Assembly (NCBI RefSeq): GCF_001050475.1
Contig: NZ_CP012034.1
Span: 434,001-498,000 of the forward strand
Direction of reading: 5' to 3'
DNA from: Companilactobacillus ginsenosidimutans
GTDB taxonomy: Bacteria; Bacillota; Bacilli; Lactobacillales; Lactobacillaceae
DNA length: 64,000 nucleotides
Shown: in pieces, positions 36,782 through 48,150 of the stretch
How positions within the stretch are numbered: position 1 is the stretch's first letter
Layout of the letters: every line of letters starts with the position of its first letter
Notes under the pieces: model-generated
Databases searched by the model: none
What the model saw: only the letters and a program-made list of their open reading frames with translations
Told to the model about the DNA's origin: nothing
Made by a program: the position numbers and the translations under genes

Positions 36782-36810
36782 TTGACAAAACAAAAATTCA
36801 TATTTAATAT
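36782..36810 (+). promoter_or_regulatory. topA promoter
   Basis: A consensus -35 TTGACA (36782-36787), 17-bp spacer, -10 TAATAT (36805-36810). An imperfect cre-like AGCAAACGCTTTCG lies about 35 bp upstream at the end of dprA; I give that little weight. Confidence 0.6.
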
Positions 36811-36861
36811 TAGTTCAGTTTTTTAATTGAACTTTAGTTATTCAGAAAGGAGCACGTCTAC

Positions 36862-38943
36862 GTGCCAACATCAAAAAATCTGGTGATTGTTGAGTCACCA
36901 TCTAAAGCAAAAACTATCGAGAAATATCTTGGTAGAAATTATCACGTTGTCGCAAGTTTAGGTCACGTGCGTGATCTACCAAAGAGTCAAATGGGTGTCG
37001 ATGTTGACCACAATTATGAACCAAAATATATTTCAATTCGTGGTAAAGGCCCTGTTATTAAAGATTTAAAAAAAGAAGCAAAGAAAGCTAAAAGAGTTTA
37101 TCTCGCAGCCGATCCGGATCGTGAAGGCGAGGCAATTGCCTGGCATGTTTCCCATTTACTTGGATTAGATGTAGATGGAAAGAACCGAGTTGTCTTTAAC
37201 GAAATTACTAAAGATACTGTAAAACAAGCTTTTAAGAGTCCAAGAAGTATTGATATGAACCTTGTCGATGCACAACAAGCAAGACGTGTATTGGACAGAT
37301 TAGTTGGTTATTCAATTTCTCCTATTTTATGGGCAAAAGTTAAAAAGGGATTGAGTGCTGGTCGTGTGCAATCAATCGCTTTGAAGTTAGTTATCGAACG
37401 TGAGAATTCAATTAAGAAATTCGTTCCAGAAGAATATTGGACGATTGAATCAACATTCAAACATAAGAAGAGTAAGTTTAAGGCCAACTTTTATGGTGTA
37501 AATCATAAAAAGGTTGAGCTCAAAAATAATGATAAAGTTCAAGAGATCTTAGGACAGATCGATAAGAAAGATGATTTCGATGTCGAGAAAGTTACTAAGA
37601 AGGAACGTAAAAGATTCCCTGCTGCACCTTTTACAACTAGTTCATTACAACAAGAAGCCAACCGTAAGCTTAATTTTAAAACTAGAAAAACTATGATGAT
37701 TGCCCAACAGTTATATGAAGGAATTAACCTTGGTCGTAAAGAAGGAACTGTTGGTTTAATCACTTATATGCGTACTGATTCAAAACGTATTTCAAAAATT
37801 GCACAAGCAGAAGCATCTAAGTTCATCCATGAAGAATATGGCGAACCATTTGCAGCTGTAAAGATGAGAAACGATAAGAACCAAGAAGGTGCACAAGATG
37901 CCCATGAAGCTATCCGTCCATCTTCTGTTTACCGCACTCCTAAATCATTGAAAGAGATTTTGAGTCGTGATCAATATCGTTTGTATGACTTGATATGGTC
38001 AAGATTCACAGCAAGTCAAATGACACCTGCTGTGTTCGACACTATGACAGTTGATATTACTCAAAATAATGTAATGTTCCGTGCTAACGGATCAAAATTG
38101 AAGTTTGAAGGTTATCAAAAGGTTTATCAAAGTACTGCTGAAAATGGCAAGAAGGATAATATTTTACCTGACATTAACGAGGGTGATAAGGTTCAACTTC
38201 AATCAAATGATCCATCACAACATTTCACTCAGCCACCAGCACGTTACACTGAAGCTTCATTAGTTAAAGCTTTGGAAGAAAACGGTGTTGGCCGTCCATC
38301 AACTTATGCACCAACAATTGATACAATTCAAAGACGTTATTACGTCAAATTGAATGGTAAAAGTTTTGAGCCAACTGAACTCGGTGGAATTGTTGATAAT
38401 CTAATTCAAGACTACTTCCCTGATATCGTTAACGTTGATTTCACGGCCAATCTTGAGGATGAACTTGATCATATCGAAGAGGGTAAAGAAGACTGGGTCA
38501 AAGTTGTTGATCGCTACTATCGTCCATTTGAAAAAGAACTCAAGTCTGCTGAAGATACCATTGAAAAAGTCCAAATTAAAGATGAACCTGCGGGAATCGA
38601 TTGTGATATTTGTGGGGCACCAATGGTAATCAAGCTTGGTAGATATGGTAAATTTTATGCATGTTCACGTTTCCCAGATTGTCGTAATACTAAGCCAATC
38701 GTTAAGGAAATTGGTGTTACATGTCCCGTATGTAAAAAAGGCCAAGTTATCGAAAGAAAATCAAAGAAGAATCGTATCTTCTATGGTTGTTCTAGATATC
38801 CTGACTGTGACTTTGTATCATGGGATAAGCCAATTGGCAGAAATTGTCCTAAGGACCAACATTATTTGGTTGAAAAGAAGGTCAAGGGTGGCCGTCAAGT
38901 CATCTGTCCTAATGGAGACTACGAAGAAGCAGTTCAAAAATAA
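36862..38943 (+). CDS. topA: DNA topoisomerase I
   Basis: A 693-aa type IA topoisomerase that relaxes negative supercoils. The TOPRIM domain is [19 protein letters not shown] with [12 protein letters not shown] near residue 80, and the active tyrosine is in [14 protein letters not shown] near residue 305. C-terminal zinc fingers follow: [22 protein letters not shown]4-[17 protein letters not shown] CSRYPDC, and a third degenerate one ([10 protein letters not shown] ... CPNGDY). The start is GTG at 36862, with AAAGGAG upstream. Its TAA overlaps the xerC ATG (TAATG). Confidence 0.97.
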   Translation: MPTSKNLVIVESPSKAKTIEKYLGRNYHVVASLGHVRDLPKSQMGVDVDHNYEPKYISIRGKGPVIKDLKKEAKKAKRVYLAADPDREGEAIAWHVSHLLGLDVDGKNRVVFNEITKDTVKQAFKSPRSIDMNLVDAQQARRVLDRLVGYSISPILWAKVKKGLSAGRVQSIALKLVIERENSIKKFVPEEYWTIESTFKHKKSKFKANFYGVNHKKVELKNNDKVQEILGQIDKKDDFDVEKVTKKERKRFPAAPFTTSSLQQEANRKLNFKTRKTMMIAQQLYEGINLGRKEGTVGLITYMRTDSKRISKIAQAEASKFIHEEYGEPFAAVKMRNDKNQEGAQDAHEAIRPSSVYRTPKSLKEILSRDQYRLYDLIWSRFTASQMTPAVFDTMTVDITQNNVMFRANGSKLKFEGYQKVYQSTAENGKKDNILPDINEGDKVQLQSNDPSQHFTQPPARYTEASLVKALEENGVGRPSTYAPTIDTIQRRYYVKLNGKSFEPTELGGIVDNLIQDYFPDIVNVDFTANLEDELDHIEEGKEDWVKVVDRYYRPFEKELKSAEDTIEKVQIKDEPAGIDCDICGAPMVIKLGRYGKFYACSRFPDCRNTKPIVKEIGVTCPVCKKGQVIERKSKKNRIFYGCSRYPDCDFVSWDKPIGRNCPKDQHYLVEKKVKGGRQVICPNGDYEEAVQK

Positions 38944-39842
38944 TGATTGAACAAGATTTGGTAGACAAGTTTGTCGATTATTTAGTTGTTAATCGGCATT
39001 ATTCTGATGATACAAAGAAATCATATTTAGAGGATATAAAGAATTTCATCGAATCCCTGAATGAAAATGGCGGGTTCCAAGGTTTTACTCCTGTAGACCG
39101 ATTTGATGTTGAGACTTACTTAACATTTATGGATGAAAAAAAATATTCTGATGATACGATTGCTCGACGTATTTCATCATTACGTTCGTTTTATAATTTT
39201 CTAGTGAGAAATAATTTTGTAAAAAATAATCCATTCGAACTAGTTCAATTGAGACGAAAAGGAAGAAAACTACCACGATTCTTTTATGAAAAAGAGATGG
39301 AACAACTATTTGAAGCTGTAAAAGGCGATGATCTCCTTTCACAAAGGAACTCAGCTTTGTTAGAATTGTTATATGCGACAGGGATGCGTGTCAGTGAATG
39401 TGCAAATCTGACAATTTCGCAATTGGACTTTAATAATGGAATTGTTTTGATTCACGGTAAAGGTGATAAGGACCGCTACGTTCCGTTTGGAGAGTATTCA
39501 CAATCGGCTCTACGCAAGTACTTAGATGACGCTAGGATGAAAATAATGACAAAGTATGAAGAACAACATGACTTTGTATTTATTAATAATCATGGTAAGC
39601 AAATTACCAGTCGTGGGATTGAATATATTCTGGACAAGATTATTAAGAAAACTAGTCTGACAGCCGATATTCATCCGCATATGATTCGACATACTTTTGC
39701 CACTCATTTGTTGGATAATGGAGCTGATTTGAGAACTGTACAAGAAATGTTAGGTCACTCAAGTTTATCGACAACACAAATCTATACGCATGTAACAATG
39801 GAACATTTACAAAAAGACTATAAAAAATATTTTCCAAGATAG
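38943..39842 (+). CDS. xerC: Tyrosine recombinase XerC
   Basis: A 299-aa partner of XerD in chromosome dimer resolution (CodV in Bacillus). The core-binding domain (YLVVNRHYSDDTKKSYLEDI) precedes a catalytic domain with ATGMRVSECANL, GKGDKDRYVPFG, HPHMIRHTFATHLL, GHSSLS and TTQIYTH, so all of R, K, H, R, H and Y are present. The ATG overlaps the topA stop. In Bacillus and many lactobacilli trmFO lies between topA and xerC; it is absent here. Confidence 0.95.
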   Translation: MIEQDLVDKFVDYLVVNRHYSDDTKKSYLEDIKNFIESLNENGGFQGFTPVDRFDVETYLTFMDEKKYSDDTIARRISSLRSFYNFLVRNNFVKNNPFELVQLRRKGRKLPRFFYEKEMEQLFEAVKGDDLLSQRNSALLELLYATGMRVSECANLTISQLDFNNGIVLIHGKGDKDRYVPFGEYSQSALRKYLDDARMKIMTKYEEQHDFVFINNHGKQITSRGIEYILDKIIKKTSLTADIHPHMIRHTFATHLLDNGADLRTVQEMLGHSSLSTTQIYTHVTMEHLQKDYKKYFPR

Positions 39843-39857
39843 AGAGGATATACTTTT

Positions 39858-40382
39858 ATGACAACTATTTTAGCTGTAAAGCATAACGGAAAGACTGCAA
39901 TTGCTGGTGACGGACAAGTCACTCTTAGTGAAAAATTCATTATGAAGGGTTCTGCTCACAAAATCAGACGTATCTTTGATGATCAAGTCATTATCGGATT
40001 CGCTGGTGGTGTCGCTGATGCTATGACACTTCAAGATTGGCTTGAAAAGAAGTTAAAAGCTTATTCAGGTAATTTGAAGCGTGCTGCTGTTGAATTGGCG
40101 CAAGATTGGAGAAAAGATCCACAACTTCAAAAACTTGAAGCAATGTTAATTGCCTTGGATAAAGATAATGTTTTGTTAATTTCAGGTAGTGGTGAAGTTA
40201 TCGAACCTGATGAAGATGTTATTTCAATCGGTTCAGGTGGTAACTTTGCTCAAGCAGCTGCAGTTGCTATGCAAAGACATGCTAAGGATATGACTGCTGA
40301 AGAAATTGCACGTGAGGGTGTAAGTATTGCTTCAGGAATCGATATTTTTACAAACCAAAATATCATTACAGACAAATTCTAG
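39858..40382 (+). CDS. hslV: ATP-dependent protease subunit HslV (ClpQ)
   Basis: A 174-aa proteasome-like peptidase. After removal of the initiator methionine the N-terminal threonine (M-TTILAVKHNGKTAIAGDGQVTL) is the nucleophile. GFAGGVADAMTLQDWLE and ISIGSGGNFAQAAA are family blocks. AGAGAGG is upstream. It is followed 13 bp later by its ATPase hslU. Confidence 0.97.
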   Translation: MTTILAVKHNGKTAIAGDGQVTLSEKFIMKGSAHKIRRIFDDQVIIGFAGGVADAMTLQDWLEKKLKAYSGNLKRAAVELAQDWRKDPQLQKLEAMLIALDKDNVLLISGSGEVIEPDEDVISIGSGGNFAQAAAVAMQRHAKDMTAEEIAREGVSIASGIDIFTNQNIITDKF

Positions 40383-40395
40383 AGGAGATTCATAG

Positions 40396-41835
40396 ATGGA
40401 TAACTTAACTCCAAAACAAATAGTTGAACAATTAGACAAATTTATTATTGGACAAGACGAGGCTAAAAAATCTGTTGCGATTGCTTTGTACAACCGCTAT
40501 CGTCGTATGCAAGTTCCTGATAAGATGCAACAAGAAATCACTCCTAAAAACCTATTAATGATTGGACCTACTGGTGTTGGTAAAACTGAAATTGCCAGAA
40601 GATTAGCAAAAATCGTTAAGGCACCTTTTGTAAAAGTTGAAGCTACTAAATTTACAGAAGTTGGTTATGTAGGCCGTGATGTTGAGTCAATGGTTCGTGA
40701 CTTGGTTGATGTTGCTGTAACCATGGAAGAAAAGGAAAAATTTGACGAAATCAGACCAGAGGTTAGCCGTAAAGTTGACAAAAAATTAGTTAAATTACTT
40801 GTTCCCGCAATTAAAAAAGAACAAAAACAAGAAAATGGCATGAACGATTTTATGTCAATGTTAACCAACATGGGTAACTCAAGTAATTTGGGTGACATGT
40901 TAAGACCTGGTACACAAGCTGGTAATGATGACCCTGATGAAGGTCGTGACGTTACTGATGATGTTGCCAATAAACGATTAAGTGTTAAAGAACAACTTGA
41001 TCAAGGACTTCTTGAAGACAAGGAAGTTACTATCCAAGTTGAGGAATCACGCAAAGCTAATCCTATGAATGACCAAATGGCAAACATGGGTATTGATATG
41101 AGTAGTATGATGGATTCAATCATTCCAAAGAAAATGATTTCTCGAACACTTCCTGTTAAAGACGCTCGTGAAGCATTGATTCAAGAAGAATCAGCTAAAC
41201 GTGTTGATCATGATGAAATTTATCAAGCAGCTATCGAAAAGACTGAAAATAAAGGAATTATCTTTATTGATGAGTTTGATAAAATTACTGCTGGTGATAA
41301 GAAGACATCTGGTGAGGTTTCACGTGAAGGTGTTCAACGTGACATTTTGCCTATTGTTGAAGGTTCTCAGATCAATACTAAATATGGTGCTGTTCGTACA
41401 GACCATATTCTATTCATTGGTTCTGGTGCTTTCGCTGAGAGTAAACCAAGTGATTTGATTGCTGAACTTCAAGGTCGTTTCCCAATTCGAGTTGAACTTA
41501 AGGACTTAACTGAAGATGACTTTATTCAAATCCTTACAAAACCTGATAATGCTTTAACTAAACAATACGTGGCTTTAACTAAGGCTGATGGCATTAACTT
41601 AGTATTTACTAAAGAAGCCGTTGAAGAAATTGCTAAAGTGGCATTTGATTTGAATAATACTAATCAAAATATTGGTGCAAGAAGACTATCAACAGTACTA
41701 GAAAAACTCTTAGCCGATATTTTATTTGAAGGTCCAGATATGCAAATGGGAGACATTACAATTACACGTGAATATGTTAAGGAACAAGTCGGTAAGATTG
41801 TTTCTGATACTGATCTTTCACGCTATATCCTATAG
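40396..41835 (+). CDS. hslU: HslUV protease ATPase subunit HslU (ClpY)
   Basis: A 479-aa AAA+ unfoldase feeding HslV. Walker A is IGPTGVGKTEIARRLAK (near residue 60), followed by the pore GYVGRDVESMVRDL. A long I-domain runs from about 110 to 245, then Walker B GIIFIDEFDKI, sensor RTDHILFIGSGAF and the C-terminal QNIGARRLSTVLEKLL. GAGGAG precedes the ATG. In Bacillus codY follows; here an aldose epimerase gene follows and no codY is seen. Confidence 0.97.
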   Translation: MDNLTPKQIVEQLDKFIIGQDEAKKSVAIALYNRYRRMQVPDKMQQEITPKNLLMIGPTGVGKTEIARRLAKIVKAPFVKVEATKFTEVGYVGRDVESMVRDLVDVAVTMEEKEKFDEIRPEVSRKVDKKLVKLLVPAIKKEQKQENGMNDFMSMLTNMGNSSNLGDMLRPGTQAGNDDPDEGRDVTDDVANKRLSVKEQLDQGLLEDKEVTIQVEESRKANPMNDQMANMGIDMSSMMDSIIPKKMISRTLPVKDAREALIQEESAKRVDHDEIYQAAIEKTENKGIIFIDEFDKITAGDKKTSGEVSREGVQRDILPIVEGSQINTKYGAVRTDHILFIGSGAFAESKPSDLIAELQGRFPIRVELKDLTEDDFIQILTKPDNALTKQYVALTKADGINLVFTKEAVEEIAKVAFDLNNTNQNIGARRLSTVLEKLLADILFEGPDMQMGDITITREYVKEQVGKIVSDTDLSRYIL

Positions 41836-41846
41836 AGGTGAAAAAC

Positions 41847-42722
41847 ATGGAAGTCTATTCGATTCAGAATGATTTTTTAAGTATAAAAGTAAAATCATCC
41901 GGTGCAGAGATTATTAGTATTCAGAATCAAGCTAATCAAGAACTTATTTGGCAAGCTGATCCTGAAGTGTGGAATCGACACGCACCAGTACTCTTTCCAA
42001 TTGTGGGTAGACTTAATGGAGATCATTATTATTACAATGATCAAAAATTTCAAATGTCTCAACACGGATTTGCTCGTGATAAAGACTTTGAAATTGAGTC
42101 TCAAACTGATAGTAAACTCATTTTGAGTTTAGAAGATGATCAAGAGTCATACTCAGTTTATCCATTTCACTTCAAACTTCAGGTAATTTATCAATTGGTG
42201 AAGGATACATTACAAGTTAGTTATATTGTTAAAAATAAAGATTCGGAGCAGACAATGTATTTTGCTGTTGGTGCTCATCCTGGATTTGCAGTTCCTTTTG
42301 TAAAGGGACTGTCTTACGAAGATTTTAAAGTTAGTCTAACTCCTAAAGCTGCTCGCTCTAGAATTAGTTTAAAAGATGCTAATATTGATCTGAGCCAAGA
42401 AAAAAGGGTGGATAATCAAGATTTTAATTTAACCCATGAAGAATTTGTGGACGATGCGATTATTTACAGTCTTAGTGAACCAACAGTCATCACTATCAGT
42501 AGCGATAAAACTGATCATAAGATCAATTTAGATACGGGTAACGCAAAGTTTGTTGGTATCTGGTCTCAGTATCCTACTCAAGGCGATTTTGTTTGTATTG
42601 AGCCCTGGTGGGGTATTGCGGACAAAATCGATACTGACCATCAATTAACTACTAAATACGGAATCAATACACTTGATCCTGAAGATAAGTTTGAAGCTTA
42701 CTACAGTATTTCATTTAAATAG
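41847..42722 (+). CDS. Aldose 1-epimerase family protein (LacX-like)
   Basis: A 291-aa galactose-mutarotase-fold protein. WNRHAPVLFPIVGRLNGDHYYYN, SQHGFARDKDFEIES with the first histidine, VGAHPGFAVPF with the second, and FVCIEPWWGIADK with the catalytic glutamate agree with the LacX-type branch. The sugar is unknown. The ATG at 41847 follows AGAGGTG; the GTG at 41838 is part of that site. It directly follows hslU and ends at a bidirectional terminator. Confidence 0.85.
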   Translation: MEVYSIQNDFLSIKVKSSGAEIISIQNQANQELIWQADPEVWNRHAPVLFPIVGRLNGDHYYYNDQKFQMSQHGFARDKDFEIESQTDSKLILSLEDDQESYSVYPFHFKLQVIYQLVKDTLQVSYIVKNKDSEQTMYFAVGAHPGFAVPFVKGLSYEDFKVSLTPKAARSRISLKDANIDLSQEKRVDNQDFNLTHEEFVDDAIIYSLSEPTVITISSDKTDHKINLDTGNAKFVGIWSQYPTQGDFVCIEPWWGIADKIDTDHQLTTKYGINTLDPEDKFEAYYSISFK

Positions 42723-42727
42723 CAAAA

Positions 42728-42757
42728 TAAAAAAACGACCTTAATGGTCGTTTTTAT
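42728..42757. terminator. Bidirectional terminator between the epimerase gene and plsY
   Basis: AAAAACGACC-TTAAT-GGTCGTTTTT; the minus-strand plsY stop codon (42743-42741) lies in its loop. Confidence 0.9.
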
Positions 42758-43385
42758 TTTGAGATTTATTTTTCTGTTGACGCTGATATGCCAAACCAAT
42801 TGAAACCAAATTCTCTTTACCCTTCAGTAATCGTTTGATATTAGGGATGTGTTTGACATAAATAATTATTGTTACCACACAGGCAACTGACGTTAATATC
42901 CAATCATGTAAGAAGAGTGAAGCAAGTGTAAAGACAACTATGGTTATTAAACTTGCGACACTGACCATACTGGTTAGATAAACTATAAGTGCAAAACAAG
43001 CAAAGCAAACTAAGAAAAGTATTGGACTGTAAGCTAATAAAATTCCGGCACTAGTTGCAACTGCTTTTCCACCTTTGAATTTTAGAAAGATAGAAAATAC
43101 ATGCCCAATGACTGCGAATAAACCTACAAACAACATCCAAGGACGATCTAAACCAATGAATATCGGTAAGAATGCTCCTAATGTTCCCTTAAGAATATCC
43201 GCAAATAGTACTCCAGTACCAGCGATTGGTCCAAAAACTCGATAGGCATTGGTTGTACCAACATTACCACTACCGAAGTCAAAAATATTTTTGCGGAAGA
43301 AAACTTTTCCCACAATGTATGCCGTAGGGAATGAACCAATCAGGTATGCTAGAATTATACAGATGAAGAGTTTAGCTAAAAACAT
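42741..43385 (-). CDS. plsY: Acyl-phosphate:glycerol-3-phosphate acyltransferase PlsY
   Basis: A 214-aa membrane enzyme that starts phospholipid synthesis by acylating glycerol 3-phosphate. The three conserved loops are visible: YLIGSFPTAYIVGKVFF, GSGNVGTTNAYRVFG and HVFSIFLKFKGGKAVATS near residue 100. Five membrane helices are predicted, and the tail is basic. It is divergent from parE, with which it is classically paired. GAGAG lies 8 bp before the ATG. Confidence 0.96.
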   Translation of the reverse strand: MFLAKLFICIILAYLIGSFPTAYIVGKVFFRKNIFDFGSGNVGTTNAYRVFGPIAGTGVLFADILKGTLGAFLPIFIGLDRPWMLFVGLFAVIGHVFSIFLKFKGGKAVATSAGILLAYSPILFLVCFACFALIVYLTSMVSVASLITIVVFTLASLFLHDWILTSVACVVTIIIYVKHIPNIKRLLKGKENLVSIGLAYQRQQKNKSQNKNDH

Positions 43386-43534
43386 ATGATCACGCTCTCA
43401 TTCTAATTTTATCTAAGTATAGGTCCTTTGAACTATTTTAACCATTACTATTGTTAATAATAACTGTTTTTTGATTAAAAATTTAGATAATTGTGAATCA
43501 TTACCAAAAATTAGATTTCTTTTTGAACATATGT

Positions 43535-43564
43535 TTGCTTTACTTTTGAATATCCATGATATAA
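43535..43564 (+). promoter_or_regulatory. parE promoter
   Basis: -35-like TTGCTT (43535-43540), 18-bp spacer, consensus -10 TATAAT (43559-43564). The rest of the 222-bp divergent region is AT-rich and shows nothing else I can name. Confidence 0.55.
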
Positions 43565-43607
43565 TTAACAACTGTTATCAAGCTAATTTAAAAAAGGAAT
43601 GATTTAA

Positions 43608-45608
43608 ATGCCTAAATCATCATATGATGATTCTTCGATTCAAATCCTTGAAGGATTAGAAGCTGTTCGTAAACGTCCAGGTATGTACATTGGTTCAACC
43701 GATACTCGTGGACTACACCACTTGGTTTATGAAATTGTCGACAATGCTGTCGATGAAGCTCTATCTGGATTTGGTAAGGAAATAAATGTATCAATTAATC
43801 ATGATGGAAGTATTACTGTTGTCGACCACGGTCGTGGTATGCCAACGGGGATGCATTCATCTGGAAAACCAACGATTGAAGTTATCTTAACTGTACTTCA
43901 CGCTGGTGGTAAATTCTCCGAAAATAGTTACAAGACATCTGGTGGACTACATGGTGTTGGTTCTTCAGTTGTAAATGCTTTATCCGAATGGATGACTGTC
44001 CGTGTTGTTCGTGATGGAAAAGTTTACGAAGAAAGATTTGAAAAAGGTGGCCATCCAGTTGGAACACTTAAGATGACTGGAAAGACTAAAGAATCTAGTG
44101 GTACTACTATTAGTTTCAAGCCTGATTCAACAATTTTTCAAACTACAAAATTCAATTTTGACACACTTGCTGAAAGATTACGTGAGTCAGCTTTCTTACT
44201 CAAGGGAGTTAAATTCACAATTACTGACAAGCGAGGAGAAGAACCTCGTGAAGAAATATTCCATTATGAAGATGGTATTCAGTCATTCGTTAAGTACTTG
44301 AATGAGGATAAAGATACTCTTGGAAATATTTTTTACATTGAGGGTGACAATTCTCAAATTGAGATTGAATTTTCTGGTCAATACAATGATGGATATTCTG
44401 AGAATATTATCTCGTTCGTTAATAATGTTCGTACTGCTGATGGTGGTACTCATGAAGCCGGAATGAAGTCTGGATTGACTAAGGCTTTCAATGATTATGC
44501 TCGTAAAGTTGGTCTTTTAAAGGAAAATAGTAAGAATCTTGAAGGTAGCGATGTCCGAGAGGGACTTTCTGCGATCATTTCAGTTCGGATACCTGAGGAG
44601 ATACTTCAATTTGAAGGTCAGACGAAGGGTAAACTTGGCACTCCTCAAGCACGTGCGGCTGTTGATCAGCTTGTATATGAGCAGATGAGCTTTTATTTGA
44701 TGGAGAATGGGGAACAGGCCCAAACATTAGTTAAAAAGGCTCTAAAGGCGCGTGAGGCACGTAATGCAGCACGTAAAGCTAGAGAATCTACTCGTAATGG
44801 TAAGAAAAACAAGAAAACAGATGGCCTACTATCTGGTAAACTAACGCCAGCTCAATCAAAAGACGCCAAGAAAAATGAAATTTTCTTAGTCGAGGGTGAT
44901 TCTGCCGGTGGTTCAGCAAAGCAAGGACGAGATCGTAAGTTCCAAGCAATTCTTCCATTGCGTGGTAAAGTATTAAATACTCAAAAAGCTAAACTAGAAG
45001 ATATTTATAAAAACGAAGAAATTAATACAATGATCTATACAATTGGTGCCGGTGTCGGTGCTGATTTTAAATTGGAAGACCGGAATTATGACAAAGTTAT
45101 TATTATGACCGATGCTGATGATGATGGATCGCATATCCAAATCTTGCTATTAACATTTTTCTACAGATATATGCGTCCATTGGTGGAATCTGGACATGTT
45201 TATATTGCTTTACCACCACTTTACAAAGTTCAAAAGGGACGTGGTGCTAAAACCAAAATTGAATATTGTTGGACTCCTGATGAATTGGCAAAGACTATCA
45301 AAAAAGTTGGTAAGGGTTACGACTTGCAACGTTTTAAAGGTCTTGGTGAAATGAATGCTGATCAATTATGGCAAACAACTATGGATCCAGAAACAAGAAT
45401 TTTAATTCGTGTAAATATTGATGATGCTGCTCTTGCAGAACGTCGTGTTACAACACTGATGGGTGATAAAGTTAAGCCTAGACGTGACTGGATTGAAAAA
45501 AATGTCCGCTTCAATGGTACTGAAGAGGGCGACAACATTTTGGAAAAAGTCGATGATACTGATCATATGGACAGCAAAATTGTTGATGATTTATTGAATA
45601 AGGAATAG
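43608..45608 (+). CDS. parE: DNA topoisomerase IV subunit B
   Basis: A 666-aa ATPase subunit of topoisomerase IV, which decatenates daughter chromosomes. The GHKL ATPase domain shows EIVDNAVDEAL, VVDHGRGMPTG and GGLHGVGSSVVNAL. The TOPRIM part shows LVEGDSAGGSAKQGRDRKFQ, MTDADDDGSHI and RFKGLGEMNADQLW. The pairing with a ParC-type A subunit and the neighbouring plsY mark it as ParE, not GyrB. GGAATG precedes the ATG. Confidence 0.95.
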   Translation: MPKSSYDDSSIQILEGLEAVRKRPGMYIGSTDTRGLHHLVYEIVDNAVDEALSGFGKEINVSINHDGSITVVDHGRGMPTGMHSSGKPTIEVILTVLHAGGKFSENSYKTSGGLHGVGSSVVNALSEWMTVRVVRDGKVYEERFEKGGHPVGTLKMTGKTKESSGTTISFKPDSTIFQTTKFNFDTLAERLRESAFLLKGVKFTITDKRGEEPREEIFHYEDGIQSFVKYLNEDKDTLGNIFYIEGDNSQIEIEFSGQYNDGYSENIISFVNNVRTADGGTHEAGMKSGLTKAFNDYARKVGLLKENSKNLEGSDVREGLSAIISVRIPEEILQFEGQTKGKLGTPQARAAVDQLVYEQMSFYLMENGEQAQTLVKKALKAREARNAARKARESTRNGKKNKKTDGLLSGKLTPAQSKDAKKNEIFLVEGDSAGGSAKQGRDRKFQAILPLRGKVLNTQKAKLEDIYKNEEINTMIYTIGAGVGADFKLEDRNYDKVIIMTDADDDGSHIQILLLTFFYRYMRPLVESGHVYIALPPLYKVQKGRGAKTKIEYCWTPDELAKTIKKVGKGYDLQRFKGLGEMNADQLWQTTMDPETRILIRVNIDDAALAERRVTTLMGDKVKPRRDWIEKNVRFNGTEEGDNILEKVDDTDHMDSKIVDDLLNKE

Positions 45609-45618
45609 GTGATAAATA

Positions 45619-48072
45619 TTGGCTAAAAATTCTCCTAAAATTCAAGACATCCCATTAGAAAAAATTATGGGTGATCGTTTTGAGAGATATTCAAAGTCTA
45701 TTATTCAGGAAAGAGCTCTACCTGATATACGTGACGGATTAAAACCTGTACAGCGAAGAATTTTATATTCAATGTACTTAGATGGAAATACTTATGACAA
45801 GGGATTCAGAAAATCGGCTAAAGGTGTCGGTAATGTCATGGGTAACTTCCATCCGCACGGTGACTCATCAATTTATGAAGCTATGGTCAGACTTTCTCAA
45901 GATTGGAAATTGCGTGCACCTTTAATTGAAATGCACGGTAACAATGGTTCAATGGATGGGGATCCCCCAGCTGCCATGCGTTATACTGAAGCTCGTCTAA
46001 GTAAAATTTCCGCTGAAATGTTGCGTGATATTAACAAGGACACTGTCGACGAAGAATGGAACTTTGATGATACTGAAAAAGAACCTAAGGTATTACCAGC
46101 TAGATTTCCAAATTTGTTAGTCAATGGTGCTACAGGTATTTCTGCGGGGTATGCTACCGAGATTCCACCACATAATTTGGGTGAAGTTATTGAAGCAACC
46201 ATTAAATTGATTGATGATCCAGATGCAACACTTGATGATTTAATGAAAATCGTTAAGGGTCCTGATTTTCCAACTGGTGGAATTCTTCAAGGTGCGAGTG
46301 GCATTCGTGAAGCTTATGAAACCGGTCGTGGGAAAGTTTTTGTTAAATCAAAGACTTCTATTCAAGAGCTTCGTGGACACAAACAGCAAATCGTTATTAC
46401 GGAAATTCCCTACGAAGTTAATAAAGCTGTTTTAGTTAAAAAGATGGATGACGTTCGTGTTCTTAAAAAAGTTGATGGTATCGCTGAAGTTCGTGACGAA
46501 AGTGATCGTCAAGGATTGTCAATTGTTGTTGAGTTAAAGCGAGATGTTGATGCTCAAGGTATTTTGAATTACTTACTTAAAAATACCGATCTTCAAATTT
46601 CTTATAACTTTAACATGGTTGCTATTGCAGACATGCGTCCACAACAAGTTGGTTTAGTTAAAATGTTGACTGAATATGTAAAACATCAAGAAGATGTTGT
46701 TTTACGTCGTTCAAAATTTGATTTGGATAAAGCTAAGAAGCGCCTGCACATTGTTGAAGGTTTAATCAAAGCTTTATCAATACTTGATAAGGTTATCAAA
46801 ACTATCCGTGCAAGTAAGAACAAATCTGATGCTAAAAATAATTTGGTTAAAGAATATCAATTCACTGAGCCTCAAGCTGAAGCTATCGTCTCGTTACAAC
46901 TTTATCGTTTGACTAATACCGATGTAACAGAATTAGAAAAAGAAAACAGCGAATTAACTGCATTAATCAGCAAGTTGAATAAGATTATCAATAATCATTC
47001 AACTTTGATGAGTGTAATTAAAAAAGAGCTTCAAGAAGTGCAAAAAAACTATTCTGATGCTCGTAGAACTAAAATTGAAGCAAAGGTTGATGACATCAAA
47101 GTCGATACTAAAGTTATGGTTGCCAGTGAAGATGTTCATGTGTTAGTCAGTCATGATGGATATGTTAAGAGAAGTAGTCAAAGATCTTTTGCCGCTTCTG
47201 ATCCAGGTGACAACGGACTTAAGGATGAAGATTATCCGATTCTTGATGTTGAAGCTAATACTTTAAACCACTTATTTATCTTTACCGATAAAGGAAATCT
47301 GATTTATCGTCAGATTTTTGAATTGGAAGATAGTCGATGGAAAGATACTGGTTCTCATTTATCTCAAGAAGTTGGTTTAGGAACCGATGAATCAGTCTTA
47401 AAAGCCTTTATCTTTGAAGATTTAAAGCAAACTGGAACATTCTTAACCGGAACCAATGGTAACTATGTTAAGCAGATTGATTTTCAAGATTTGCTTCCTG
47501 GACGTACGTACAAGTCCAGAGCCAGCCGATTTATCAAACTTAAGGATGATGATACAACTGTATTAGACGTAGCTTATATTTCACCTGAAGAGGCTGATAA
47601 TAAATTAGTTTATGTCTTTACAGAACATTCATATGCTTCAGCATTTCCGATTAGTGAAGTGCCAGTCGTTGGTAGTAAGGCTGTCGGTGTTAAATTTGTA
47701 AGTTTAAAGGCTGATGATAAAATAGCTGGATACTTTATTGCTGACAAGGATAGTAAATCAGATAAAATTGCAATTTTGACTCAACGTGGATCATATAAGC
47801 AAATGAAATTATCTGAGATACCAGCAACAAGCCGTGCAAGACGTGGAGTGTTAACTCTACGTGAACTTAAACGGGAGCCACACCGTATTTTGTTAGTAAC
47901 TAAGACCAATGCATCAACTGAATTGCATGTAATCACTGATCAAAATAATGATATTTCAATTGATTTCTCCGCTCATAATGACGCGGATAGATATTCAAAT
48001 GGATCATTTATTTTAGACCCTTCAACTGATGGAAACCCAATCAGATTTGAAATAATCAATATTAATAATTAA
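45619..48072 (+). CDS. parC: DNA topoisomerase IV subunit A
   Basis: An 817-aa cleavage subunit. The start is TTG at 45619 with AGGTGAT upstream. The N-terminus shows [19 protein letters not shown], and the quinolone-determining region [20 protein letters not shown] includes the usual serine and glutamate, so no resistance change is visible. The active tyrosine lies in [13 protein letters not shown] near residue 120. The C-terminal beta-propeller has degenerate blades, as in Gram-positive ParC. Confidence 0.96.
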   Translation: MAKNSPKIQDIPLEKIMGDRFERYSKSIIQERALPDIRDGLKPVQRRILYSMYLDGNTYDKGFRKSAKGVGNVMGNFHPHGDSSIYEAMVRLSQDWKLRAPLIEMHGNNGSMDGDPPAAMRYTEARLSKISAEMLRDINKDTVDEEWNFDDTEKEPKVLPARFPNLLVNGATGISAGYATEIPPHNLGEVIEATIKLIDDPDATLDDLMKIVKGPDFPTGGILQGASGIREAYETGRGKVFVKSKTSIQELRGHKQQIVITEIPYEVNKAVLVKKMDDVRVLKKVDGIAEVRDESDRQGLSIVVELKRDVDAQGILNYLLKNTDLQISYNFNMVAIADMRPQQVGLVKMLTEYVKHQEDVVLRRSKFDLDKAKKRLHIVEGLIKALSILDKVIKTIRASKNKSDAKNNLVKEYQFTEPQAEAIVSLQLYRLTNTDVTELEKENSELTALISKLNKIINNHSTLMSVIKKELQEVQKNYSDARRTKIEAKVDDIKVDTKVMVASEDVHVLVSHDGYVKRSSQRSFAASDPGDNGLKDEDYPILDVEANTLNHLFIFTDKGNLIYRQIFELEDSRWKDTGSHLSQEVGLGTDESVLKAFIFEDLKQTGTFLTGTNGNYVKQIDFQDLLPGRTYKSRASRFIKLKDDDTTVLDVAYISPEEADNKLVYVFTEHSYASAFPISEVPVVGSKAVGVKFVSLKADDKIAGYFIADKDSKSDKIAILTQRGSYKQMKLSEIPATSRARRGVLTLRELKREPHRILLVTKTNASTELHVITDQNNDISIDFSAHNDADRYSNGSFILDPSTDGNPIRFEIININN

Positions 48073-48150
48073 GGAAAGCTATAATTTTTTTATTATATAT
48101 AGTATTATTACTTCAATGGTTAGTTTTGATTGGTAAAGGGAGTGATCTTT

